Part shown: positions 20,472-29,246 of the stretch, in pieces | How positions within the stretch are numbered: position 1 is the stretch's first letter | Layout: every line of letters begins with the position of its first letter | Assembly: GCF_000818015.1 (NCBI RefSeq) | Contig: NZ_CP007511.1 | Coordinates: 3,110,501 to 3,174,500, forward strand | Source of the DNA: Stutzerimonas balearica DSM 6083 | GTDB lineage: Bacteria; Pseudomonadota; Gammaproteobacteria; Pseudomonadales; Pseudomonadaceae | Length of the DNA: 64,000 nt | Reading direction: 5' to 3' | The notes under the pieces: generated by a model | What the model was told of the DNA's origin: nothing | The model's database searches: none | The model's input: only the letters and a program-made list of their open reading frames with translations | Program-made: the position numbers and the translations under genes

Positions 20472-20877
20472 AACTACAACCAAAGTTACAGGCGCAGGCT
20501 CTCTTCCAGATATGCGTTGGGGAAAATTACTTATGCTCCTGCAGTATTAATTTTCCCGATTTTGCTCCGGTTCACCCTCACATCGGGGCTGTAATAGATT
20601 ATGCAAGGATCGTGGCGAATGAGGATGCTAGTCTCAGTCGTTCGATGCAGATCATGCATGGGGCCCAGCACTGCAAGTTCATGTTGACTTAACGAGCGAC
20701 TGGCTCGTTAGTATTGATATCCGGAAGCTGTTCCTTAAACCGAACGTATAAAGGTGATTGGGCTCCAAGAGGCTACAGCTACGGTAACTCTAGATCCGTA
20801 ATTTGGAGTCGGTCGCGATTGGACAACGATTCTGACTAACCTAGTTCCAGCTTTTTTACCTAACCAAGAGTGTCTCC
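20472..20877 (+). other. Gap between nahC and nahE, no intact gene
   Basis: 406 bp with stops in all forward frames. In NAH7-type operons nahQ lies here; no intact equivalent is visible, only short open stretches. A ribosome-site-like AAGAG stands before nahE. Confidence 0.6.
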
Positions 20878-21882
20878 ATGTCGAATAAAACTATGAAACC
20901 AGCGCGTCTTACTGCCGAGGATATCCATGGTGTCTGGGCTATTATGCCAACGCCGGCTACTCCGGATGCTTCTAACTGGCGCAGCACTAACACAGTTGAC
21001 TTAAACGAGACTGCTCGCATAGTTGAAGAACTGATTGCGGCTGGTGTCAACGGAATTTTAAGTATGGGCACTTTTGGCGAGTGCGCTACGTTGACCTGGG
21101 AGGAAAAACGTGACTATGTTTCGACGATTGTCGAAACCATTCGTGGTCGCGTGCCTTATTTCTGCGGCACCACGGCCTTGAATACCCGCGAAGTCATCCG
21201 CCAAACTCGTGAGTTTATGGATATGGGCGCCAGCGGTACCATGCTCGGTGTCCCAATGTGGGTGAAGATGGACCTGCCCACAGCGGTCCAGTTCTATCGT
21301 GATGTTGCAGAGGCGGTACCGGAGGCTGCCATTGCGATTTACGCTAACCCTGAAGCCTTCAAGTTCGACTTCCCTCGCCCCTTCTGGGCAGAAATGTCCA
21401 AAATTCCGCAGGTAGTAACTGCCAAATATCTAGGCATCGGAATGCTTGACTTGGACCTGAAATTGGCACCCAACATCCGCTTCCTTCCACACGAGGATGA
21501 CTATTACGCGGCCGCACGCATCAATCCTGAGCGCATGACCGCGTTCTGGTCAAGCGGCTCCATGTGCGGCCCGGCTACCGCCATCATGTTGCGTGATGCA
21601 GTGGATCAGGCCAAGAGCAGCGGTGACTGGATCAAGGCCAAAGCCATCTCCGATGACATGCGCGCAGCCGATTCGACATTGTTTCCGCGTGGCGACTTTT
21701 CGGAGTTCTCGAAATACAACATCGGACTTGAAAAAGCACGCATGGATGCAGCTGGCTGGCTCACAGCTGGACCATGCCGTCCGCCCTATAACATCGTCCC
21801 AGAAGACTATATTGCTGGCGCCCTTAAGTCAGGCAAAGCTTGGGCCGCACTGCATGCTAAATACAGCAAGGAATTGAAGTAG
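20878..21882 (+). CDS. nahE: trans-o-hydroxybenzylidenepyruvate hydratase-aldolase
   Basis: 334-residue class I aldolase of the DapA/NAL family. The Schiff-base Lys lies in [19 protein letters not shown] supplies the pyruvate-carboxylate pocket. It splits trans-o-hydroxybenzylidenepyruvate into salicylaldehyde and pyruvate. The sequence follows NahE of NCIB 9816 nearly throughout. Confidence 0.94.
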   Translation: MSNKTMKPARLTAEDIHGVWAIMPTPATPDASNWRSTNTVDLNETARIVEELIAAGVNGILSMGTFGECATLTWEEKRDYVSTIVETIRGRVPYFCGTTALNTREVIRQTREFMDMGASGTMLGVPMWVKMDLPTAVQFYRDVAEAVPEAAIAIYANPEAFKFDFPRPFWAEMSKIPQVVTAKYLGIGMLDLDLKLAPNIRFLPHEDDYYAAARINPERMTAFWSSGSMCGPATAIMLRDAVDQAKSSGDWIKAKAISDDMRAADSTLFPRGDFSEFSKYNIGLEKARMDAAGWLTAGPCRPPYNIVPEDYIAGALKSGKAWAALHAKYSKELK

Positions 21883-22140
21883 TCCAACTCGATTGGTCTG
21901 GCGAAATGCTGGAAAAGACGCTGAACGATTTGAAATATATTAGATTAATCATATTTCTTGCGCTACTAGTAGGCGTCGCCAGTTCGGCAAATTTAGCTAA
22001 GACTGCTAGTCTCGCAGACTCGGGTGTGAAGTCAGGCTTTAGGAATACCGAATGAAGCCAGCATATCAAGCCGACGATGGGTGCCATCCTTGATGAGGCA
22101 ACCCACTGTTGGTTGGCTTAGTTTTTTGGAGTGTTTGATT

Positions 22141-22779
22141 GTGATTGTTGATTTCTATTTCGACTTTTTGAGCCCTTTTTCTTACTTGGCTAACCATCGC
22201 TTGTCGAAGCTAGCCCACGATTATAGCTTTTCCATTCGCTATCACTCGATTGATTTGGCGCGAGCCAAAATCGCCATCGGAAACGTAGGCCCCTCCAATC
22301 GCGATCTGAAAGTCAAACTTGCCTATTTGATGGTGGATTTAAAACGCTGGGCCGAGCTGTACGGATTACCGTTTTTATTTCCTGCCAATTACAATAGCCA
22401 ACGGATGAATGCTGGGCTCTATTACTCGGGTGCCGAAACGCAGACTGCTGCTTACGTGAATACAATATTCAATGCAGTTTGGGGGGAAGGTATAGCTCTG
22501 GACTCGGAAAGCCTGCTTGCCCTAGTGTGCGGGACTCTAGGGTGGGATCGCGCTGCTTTCGAGGAGTTTCTCAGCAGCGACGCTGCAACAAATGCGTATG
22601 ATGAGCATACCCAGGCCGCCATCGAACGTAAAGTATTCGGTGTACCAACGATGTTTTTGGGCGATCAAATGTGGTGGGGCAACGACCGTCTATTTATGCT
22701 CGAGAACACACTGAGGTGCGGCTGTAGTGCTGGAATAGCCGCCGCGGGGGAAACCGGAGTAAAACCGGTAACAGAATGA
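22141..22779 (+). CDS. nahD: 2-hydroxychromene-2-carboxylate isomerase
   Basis: 212 residues, kappa-class GST/DsbA-like fold. It starts at GTG 22141 ([18 protein letters not shown]), with GGAG 9 nt upstream. SPFSYLAN contains the catalytic Ser where glutathione binds, and [19 protein letters not shown] is the conserved C-terminal half. After RLFMLEN the last 22 residues differ from what is recalled of NahD in reference plasmids, suggesting a rearranged 3' end. The remains of an alcohol dehydrogenase gene begin one base after the stop. Confidence 0.9.
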   Translation: MIVDFYFDFLSPFSYLANHRLSKLAHDYSFSIRYHSIDLARAKIAIGNVGPSNRDLKVKLAYLMVDLKRWAELYGLPFLFPANYNSQRMNAGLYYSGAETQTAAYVNTIFNAVWGEGIALDSESLLALVCGTLGWDRAAFEEFLSSDAATNAYDEHTQAAIERKVFGVPTMFLGDQMWWGNDRLFMLENTLRCGCSAGIAAAGETGVKPVTE

Positions 22780-22780
22780 G

Positions 22781-23185
22781 ATGGAAATCAAAGCGGCAAT
22801 AGTCCGTAAAAAAAACGGCCCATTCTTATTCGGGCATGTAGCTCTTAATGAGCTGCAGAAGATCAAGTTCTCGTTATATTGGTTGCGACCGGGTTGTGTC
22901 ATACGGATCTGATTTGTCGCGATCAGCATTATCCGGTTCCGCTCCCGATGGTTTTAGGGCATGAAGGGCCTGGTGTAGTTCCTGCTATTCAATCGTAAGC
23001 TTCGTGGAATCGTCGAAGATCAGTCGATTTCAGATATTTTTATTCCGAGGTTGGTGGAACTTTATCGCCAGGGGAAGTTTCTATTTTACAAGCTAATTAA
23101 GTTTTATCCTTTTGAGGAAATCAATCGAGCCGCCGAAGACTCGGAAGAAGGGGTCACGCTCAAGCCGGTGCTCCATATTGGTTGA
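22781..23185 (+). pseudogene. Decayed zinc-dependent aryl-alcohol dehydrogenase (XylB-like)
   Basis: The ATG at 22781 opens [15 protein letters not shown], the amino end of the benzyl-alcohol dehydrogenase family, then shifts frame. The +1-shifted continuation reads [20 protein letters not shown], holding zinc-site residues. A large internal deletion follows, and the C-terminus [16 protein letters not shown] ... [20 protein letters not shown] ends at a TGA at 23183-23185. About 400 of the expected 1100 bp remain, so the gene is dead. It was apparently cotranscribed with nahD. Confidence 0.85.
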
Positions 23186-23293
23186 AACGTGCTGGTAGAA
23201 TTACGCGGCTCGTGTGGGCTTTTCTAAGGTTGCGGGCAGTTTGCTTTTAGTGATGTTGTATCCCAAAAACAAAATTAATAAACGGTGGAACAT

Positions 23294-24694
23294 ATGATTA
23301 AAAAAAAAAATTTACTCAATAAAACAATTAGTGCTGCGATCTTGGGTATTGCGTCAAGCCATGCGGTAGCGACGGATGGTTTGATTTTGGAGGGCTTTGG
23401 CGCGGTTTCCAGAAGCATGGGCGGTACGGCTGTTGCTCATTATGTCGGGCCCGCGTCAATGATGGTCAACCCAGCGACAATGGACTTGTCTGATGCGACA
23501 GGTGAAATACTGCTAGGGCTAGATCTGATTACCACAGATATCAGCGCCACCAATCTTGGTACAGGCGAGAAAGCGTCATCAAGTCGGCATTCTAATAATA
23601 GAGGCCCCTATGTTGCCCCTCAGCTTGCTTTTATCCGTAAAGTTTCTAACTGGACCTTTGGCGCGGGCATATTCGCACAAGCGGGGATAGGGGTCGAGTA
23701 TGGGAAGGACAGTTTTTTGTCCCGCGGCGATATTGGCGGAATGGGCTATGCCGCCGATGCTGATACCGGCCTTGAGAACGCCAGTCGCTTGTTTATACTT
23801 GACATACCTTTTGCCGTGAGTTTTAAGATTAACGATCGTCTTGTTATCGGTGGATCGCTAGATGCAAAATGGAGTGGTTTGGATCTCGATTATTTGCTGG
23901 GAACGAACCAGTTGGGTAGTCTCGCCGGTGATGGGCGTGTGTCCGGTTCGCTGTTGGGCTTGATCGGCACTTTACCCGACCCGCGGGGTGTGCATTTGAG
24001 CGTTAGCCAAAACAAGGAACTTCCGAGTGGTGTCGATGGTTGGGGATACTCGGGTAGGTTAGGTTTGCTATATAAGATTACGCCAACGACCAAGTTGGGT
24101 ATCTCCTACATGCTCAAAAGCCATATGAACGACTTGAAAGGGAAGGGGACTGTTACCGCGGTAGATGGCCTCATCGGTAATGTGCCTATCGAGGGCGAGG
24201 TTCGTGTTTTAGACTTTAATACCCCTGCCAAACTTGACGTGGGTCTGAGCCACCAAGTTACGGACAAATTACTCGTTGCTGTTGATGTGTCTCGCGTTTT
24301 TTGGAAGGATGCCTGGAAGGATATAAAGGTAGGGTTTTCTAGTGATGTTGGTGATGTCGACTTAAGACTTCCTCAAAATGCCAAGGATCAAACAATAGTG
24401 GCGATTGGGGCTTCGTATGCAGCTACCCCGAATTTAACAGTGCGAGCAGGTTACCGTCAGGCGACGCAGCCCTTTAATGATGAGGGATTGTTGGCGCTAG
24501 TTCCGGGTATTTTGCGGAAACACGCTTCCTTGGGATTCAGCTACCAAGTATCAAAATCGGGTAGGTTCGATGCTGCGTATTCGCATGCCTTCGAGCAAAG
24601 TATGACCAATCGATCGGCTTACAACACCTCGTCGCCCGTGAGATCGTCCATGTCGCAAGATAATTTCGTCTTAGCCTATAATTATTCATTCTGA
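23294..24694 (+). CDS. FadL/TodX-family outer-membrane hydrophobic-substrate channel
   Basis: 466 residues. Signal peptide 1-27 (cleavage after HAVA), then the OmpP1/FadL N-terminal pattern EGFGAVSRSMGGTAVAH ... NPATMDL, many alternating beta-strand segments and a terminal aromatic residue (NYSF) for outer-membrane assembly. Relatives such as TodX and XylN carry aromatic hydrocarbons across the outer membrane, so uptake of naphthalene is the likely role. It starts at ATG 23294. It is downstream of nahD and could be part of the same transcript. Confidence 0.85.
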   Translation: MIKKKNLLNKTISAAILGIASSHAVATDGLILEGFGAVSRSMGGTAVAHYVGPASMMVNPATMDLSDATGEILLGLDLITTDISATNLGTGEKASSSRHSNNRGPYVAPQLAFIRKVSNWTFGAGIFAQAGIGVEYGKDSFLSRGDIGGMGYAADADTGLENASRLFILDIPFAVSFKINDRLVIGGSLDAKWSGLDLDYLLGTNQLGSLAGDGRVSGSLLGLIGTLPDPRGVHLSVSQNKELPSGVDGWGYSGRLGLLYKITPTTKLGISYMLKSHMNDLKGKGTVTAVDGLIGNVPIEGEVRVLDFNTPAKLDVGLSHQVTDKLLVAVDVSRVFWKDAWKDIKVGFSSDVGDVDLRLPQNAKDQTIVAIGASYAATPNLTVRAGYRQATQPFNDEGLLALVPGILRKHASLGFSYQVSKSGRFDAAYSHAFEQSMTNRSAYNTSSPVRSSMSQDNFVLAYNYSF

Positions 24695-24793
24695 TTAAAT
24701 CGCTATCGTGAGCATCTGAAGTTCGTACTAATTAATTTTAGCCGCTGTCTTTGTTGGCTCGATCTTCGGGGGCAATAGCGATCTGGTTGACTA

Positions 24794-25070
24794 GGATGGT
24801 CTGAAGTAGTCACGTATTTCTGGCTGACTTCAGCCCTGCCAATTTTAAAAGCGGCGATTCGTCTAAAAAACGATCGAATCATCCATTCTTTCTGGATTTT
24901 TAGCCGCCGCGAGCACCTCGCGGCGGCCATTTCCCGCATTACAGGCGCACCTCTCCTGTATTCGCCAGTAAATGTCGGCGCGCCATCCACAGGTTCGACA
25001 GGGCGAACAGCGTCACCAACTGCGCCGTGTTCTTCACCAGCCCTCGAAAGCGAACTTTGGTGTAACCAAA
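24794..25070 (-). mobile_element. IS5-family element, fragment A (left end plus transposase C-terminus)
   Basis: Begins with the inverted-repeat end GGATGGTCTGAAG and encodes, on the minus strand, the last part of the same transposase as the intact copy at 30520-31711. It stops at TAACCAAA, where an IS66 end takes over. Confidence 0.85.
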
Positions 25071-25101
25071 GTAAGCGCTCCATAAACCCACCTACCGCTA
25101 A
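25071..25101. repeat. 31-bp orphan IS66 left end
   Basis: Contains the full 19-bp terminal repeat GTAAGCGCTCCATAAACCC plus 12 bp, identical to the first 31 bp of the IS66 copy at 25514, and stops at CTAA where IS5 copy B begins. The preceding 8 bp TAACCAAA recur directly after the right IS66 end at 27582-27589. Confidence 0.9.
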
Positions 25102-25513
25102 GGACGGTCTGAAGTAGTCACGTATTTCTGGCTGACTTCAGCCCTGCCAATTTCAAAAGCGGCGATTCGTCTAAAAAACGATCGAATCATCCATTCTTTC
25201 TGGGTTTTTAGCCGCCGCGAGCACCTCGCGGCGGCCATTTCCCGCATTACAGGCGCACCTCTCCTGTATTCGCCAGTAAATGTCGGCGCGCCATCCACAG
25301 GTTCGACAGGGCGAACAGCGTCACCAACTGCGCCGTGTTCTTCACCAGCCCTCGAAAGCGAACTTTGGTGTAACCAAACTGGCGCTTGATCACCCGAAAC
25401 GGGTGCTCGACCTTCGCCCGCACCTGCGCCTTGGCCTTCTCGACCTTGCGCTTGGCTTTGTAGAGCGGGCTGCTCTTGCCAAGCTTCTTGTAAGTGCTGC
25501 GGCGTGCCGCGAC
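25102..25513 (-). mobile_element. IS5-family element, fragment B
   Basis: Second copy of the IS5 left end and transposase C-terminal region (minus strand), nearly identical to fragment A but extending further, to GCCGCGAC, where the IS66 element starts. Confidence 0.85.
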
Positions 25514-25557
25514 GTAAGCGCTCCATAAACCCACCTACCGCTAACAAGGTTCGCAAG

Positions 25558-27118
25558 TCAGGATGCAGTTGCTGGCGAGCAGTTCCATGGCAGCAGTGCT
25601 TCGCAGTCGTCTACGCTGCTGGCGGTCGGCAGGCGTTCGAGGATGTGGCGCAGCCAGGCGTAAGGTTCCTGGCCGTTGGCCTTGGCGGTTTCGATCAGGC
25701 TGTAGATCTGCGCGCTGGCCCTGGCGCCTTTCGGGGTGTCGCTGAACAGCCAGTTCTTGCGGCCGATGACGAACGGGCGGATGGCGTTCTCGGCGCGGTT
25801 GTTGTCGATTGGCAGGTGGCCGCCTTCGAGGTAGCGCACCAAGCGGCTCCAGTTGCTGGCCAGGTAGTTCACCGCCTTGCCCAGGGCGGTCTGTCCGGCG
25901 ACCTGTGGTTGGGTCTTGTCCAGCCAGGTCTTAAGTTGGTCGATGATCGGTCGGCTGCGCTGCTGGCGGGCGGCGAGGCGCCCGCTGTCGTCGGCTTCTT
26001 TCAGCTCACGCTCGATGCCGTAAAGCTTATTGATCAGGTTCAGCACGATGTCGGCGCGCCCGGTCTTGCCCTTGGGCTGCACCTTCTGTGCTTCGACGAA
26101 CTTGCGTCGCGCATGCGCCCAGCAGGCCAGGCGTTCGATGCCCTCTTGTGCGGCCACGGCGTTGTAGCCGGCATAGTCGTCAGTCATCAGGTAGCCGCGG
26201 TAGCCTGCGAGCAGGCGCAGCGGTACTTCCTGCGCACGGCTGGATGAGTAGTCGAACAGGATCACCGGTTTGTCGGGTGGCCCACCGCTTTGCACCCACA
26301 TCCAGGATTGCGTGGTGGGGTCACGACCCGGCTCATGCAGTACCTGCAGCCGGGTTTCGTCGCAGTGCAGCACCGGGTAGTCGAGCAGCCGGTCGCGCAT
26401 CAGGTTGATCACGGGTTGCAGCTGTTCGCCGCACTGGATTACCCAGCGCGCCAGGGTCTGGCGAGAGATGTCGATGCCGTGCCGGCTGAGCATCCTCTCG
26501 AAGCGGTACAGCGGGATGCCGTCGGCGTACTTGGTGGCCAGCAGCATCGCCAGCACGCTGGGGCTGGCCAGGCTTTTCTCGATCAGCTGGGCTGGCTTGT
26601 CGGCGGTGACCGGTGCCGCTTCGCAGGCCTTGCAGGCATAGGTCTTGCGGATATGGCGGATCACCCGCACCTGCATCGGGATGATCTCCAGCTGCTCGCT
26701 GGTTTCTTCGCCGATGGCCTGCTTGCGGCAGCCGCACTCGCAGGTCAGCGCGTGCTCGGGCAGTTCGTGAATGACGTCAATACGCGGTAGCTTGGCCGGC
26801 AGCGGCTTGCGCTTGCCACGGCGCTTGAGCGGCACCATAACCTCTTCTGCCTCAGCTCCATCACCGCCTGGCTCGTCAGTGCAAGCACCCTCTTCGACCA
26901 GCTCTTCGGCCTCGTTGAACATGGCCAACTGCGGCGAGTCGCGCATCCTCGGGGCTGCGCTCTGACTTCGGCGAGAACAGTTTGTGGCGCAGCAGAGCGA
27001 CCTGTTCCTGAAGTTGACTGATTTTGTTCAGATCAGATTGACGTGCCAGCAACACTTGCGACAGCAACTGTTTGAGCGCGTCGGGATCGTCAGGAAGGGT
27101 ATCGGGCACGGCAATCAT
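25558..27118 (-). pseudogene. tnpC: IS66 transposase TnpC, frameshifted
   Basis: The first frame (start 27118) gives the leucine-rich N-terminus [20 protein letters not shown] and [13 protein letters not shown]; the second frame, open to the stop at 25558, continues [18 protein letters not shown], a zinc-finger-like CECGC/CKAC region and the DDE-type domain ([24 protein letters not shown]). The join near 26940 needs a frame change, so unless this is a sequencing error or programmed shift the protein is inactive. Confidence 0.85.
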
Positions 27119-27137
27119 GGCCGTGGATTATACCGGC

Positions 27138-27494
27138 TCAGGCCACGTAACGCGGCGTCAGGACTTGATGAGGGCGGTTTCGCCAGAGGTCGATGCCGTC
27201 GAGCAGCCAGTTCAATTCGTCGACCGTCAGCTCGATGGGCTCATCGCCGGCATCGGGCTTGGTCTTGAAGCGCTCGGCCTCTAGGCGTTTGAGCCACAGG
27301 CAGAAACCATTACGCTCCCAATAGAGGATCTTCACCTGGTTGCGGCTGCGATTGAGGAACACGAACAGTACCGGGTTGAACACTTCCACCTTTATATCCA
27401 ACTCGACGAGTGCCGCCAGGCCGTTGATGGATTTACGAAAGTCGACAGGCTTGGGATAGAGATAGACCTTCTGCACCTTGGCGTCGGGACGCAT
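27138..27494 (-). CDS. tnpB: IS66 accessory protein TnpB
   Basis: 118-residue IS66 Orf2 family protein: VYLYPKPVDFRKSINGLAALV, then LFVFLNRSRNQVKILYWERNGFCLWLKRLE. It is needed for IS66 transposition together with TnpC. Intact. It begins at one of two adjacent Met codons (27497 or 27494). Confidence 0.9.
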   Translation of the reverse strand: MRPDAKVQKVYLYPKPVDFRKSINGLAALVELDIKVEVFNPVLFVFLNRSRNQVKILYWERNGFCLWLKRLEAERFKTKPDAGDEPIELTVDELNWLLDGIDLWRNRPHQVLTPRYVA

Positions 27495-27581
27495 CATGGC
27501 AGCTGCTCCTGAAAAGAAATCAGGAGCGCAGCATCGTCTGGCTATCGGTTCGTTTGAAGATGGGGTTTATGGAGCGCTTAC

Positions 27582-27737
27582 TAACCAAACTGGCGCTTGA
27601 TCACCCGAAACGGGTGCTCGACCTTGGCCCGCACCTGCGCCTTGGCCTTCTCGACCTTGCGCTTGGCTTTGTAGAGCGGGCTGCTCTTGCCAAGCTTTTT
27701 GTAAGTATTGCGGCGTGCCGCGACCTGCCAGATCACC
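27582..27737 (-). mobile_element. IS5-family element, fragment C
   Basis: Starts with TAACCAAACTGG, continuing the transposase coding sequence interrupted at the end of fragment A, and breaks off after GATCACC at 27737. Fragments A and C are therefore the two sides of one IS5 copy split by IS66. Confidence 0.85.
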
Positions 27738-28075
27738 CATAGGGCGCCGTCGAGAGCACATTGACACTGCCGCGCTTCGCGCCATGAAGCTTGCCGCGAC
27801 GATTGCGCTCCATGATCTTGGCGCGCTCGTATTCAGCGATCATGCCCTGCATCTGCAGCAACAGCGCCTCTTCCGGGGTCGCGCCGATGGCGTGATTGAG
27901 GAATCACGACCTCGACGCCGAACGCCGACAGTTCCTCGATGAGAAGAACCTGGTGCGCGTACTTTCGCGATAGGCGGTCCGGTGACAGCACGTAGAGACG
28001 CTCGATCAAGCCGAGTGCCGCAATCGATACGACCGGCAGTGATCTTGCGCAGCCCGCTTGCACATTGGTTGGCAA
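27738..28075 (-). pseudogene. Fragment of a serine site-specific recombinase
   Basis: Minus strand. One frame reads LIERLYVLSPDRLSRKYAHQ and LLIEELSAFGVEVV; after a frameshift near 27900 it reads AIGATPEEALLLQMQGMIAEY and KIMERNRRGKLHGAKRGS, the catalytic-domain end and hinge of a transposon recombinase. The N-terminus with the catalytic Ser and the C-terminal DNA-binding domain are missing, so it is dead. Confidence 0.8.
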
Positions 28076-28092
28076 CGGGGGAAGCTCATTAA

Positions 28093-28681
28093 GGAAACTC
28101 TGAAGAAGACTTCCTGATTTGGCAAAATGCCCAGACTCTCCACCCGCCCGAGTTTCCGATGAAACAGATCACTTTCGCCGACGCCGAGTACGCCGGTAAG
28201 CGCAAGCAGACCCGCAAGGAATTGTTCCTGATCGAGATGGATCGGGTTGTGCCATGGAAGGGTTTGATTGCCTTGATCGAGCCGCATTACCCCAAGGGCG
28301 AAGGCGGCCGACCCGCCTATCCGCTGATGGCGATGCTGCGCGTACATCTGATGCAAAACTGGTTCGGCTACAGCGATCCGGCGATGGAAGAAGCGCTGTA
28401 CGAGACCACCATCCTGCGTCAGTTCGCCGGGTTGAGCTTGGAGCGCATTCCTGACGAGACCACCATCCTCAATTTCCGCCGGCTGCTGGAGAAGCATGAG
28501 TTGGCGGCCGGTATCCTTGGCATGATCAATGGCTACCTGGGAGATCGCGGCCTGTCGCTGCGCCAAGGCACCATCGTCGATGCCACGCTGATCAATGTGC
28601 CGAGTTCGACCAAGAACAAGGACGGCAAACGCGACCCGGAGATGCACCAGACCAAGAAGGGTAACCAATATTACTTCGGCA
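28093..28681 (+). mobile_element. IS5-family element, fragment D (right end plus transposase N-terminus)
   Basis: Plus-strand copy, opposite to the others. The end GGAAACTCTGAAG is followed by the transposase start at 28159 (MKQITFADAEYAGKRKQTRK) running to YYFG at 28680. It is then cut exactly where a group II intron 5' end begins. About 174 of 326 codons remain. Confidence 0.88.
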
Positions 28682-29000
28682 GTGCGACCCGAAAGTCGCA
28701 TGGGTTTCTGTTCCGCAGGTTAACGCCCGACGGAACCGACTGTTCCACCACTCGTTCCCTACCCAGACAGGCGTGGCCGGTAACAGCCGGGTCTGAAGCT
28801 CTGGGACAATGTTACCGCCGATATTTCGGTAGGTCGAACCGCGAGGCCAGACTGAATCTGCCAGCATCAAGGCGGAGATTAGCTAGGGATGAGCGGGTAC
28901 GGCTAACACAAGTGAACCTCATATAAACGTCGTCATAGTGTCGAGCCTGCTGGAAATGACCTGAACCGGGCACCGGTTGCGTGATGCAACCGGCCATTCA
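28682..29000 (+). ncRNA. 5' fragment of a group II intron inside the IS5 copy
   Basis: Directly after the transposase sequence TTCGGCA comes GTGCGACCCGAAAGTCGCAT, the conserved 5' end (GTGCG) of bacterial group II introns, followed by structured domain I-like sequence (TTCCGCAGG, CCGGTAACAGCCGGG, AAGTGAACC). No reverse transcriptase, domain V or 3' exon of the transposase is visible, so it is a truncated remnant. The right boundary is approximate. Confidence 0.75.
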
Positions 29001-29246
29001 CGATGCTCTGCGAGCGCCCAAGTCGGCGTTCGGATGCCAAGGAGCTGCACTTTCGAATCCTGGCTCAGTCCGGATGAGTGTTTTTAGAGGTGCCCCAAGA
29101 GGCTTAGGCCATCAAGACCCAGGATGGTAAAGATTTCCACAACTCGCTTCCCGGTTAATCGCAATGCTGCTCCGCTTAGGTGAGTAGCATTGCACCACAG
29201 GTCTTCTACGGTAAATTACATTCCGAGGTGACGTAGAAAGCCCGCA

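Larger units (their letters stand above)
25514..27581 (-). mobile_element. IS66-family insertion sequence (tnpB, tnpC)
   Basis: 2,068 bp bounded by perfect 19-bp inverted repeats (GTAAGCGCTCCATAAACCC at 25514-25532 and its complement at 27563-27581). It carries tnpB and a frameshifted tnpC; no tnpA. Immediate flanks do not match (GCCGCGAC left, TAACCAAA right), but TAACCAAA also precedes the orphan end at 25071, marking the original 8-bp target duplication. Confidence 0.92.

Noticed and set aside
24719..25556. Short open frames in IS5 fragments A and B as separate genes
   Set aside because: They are pieces of the same transposase in or out of frame and are reported as element fragments.
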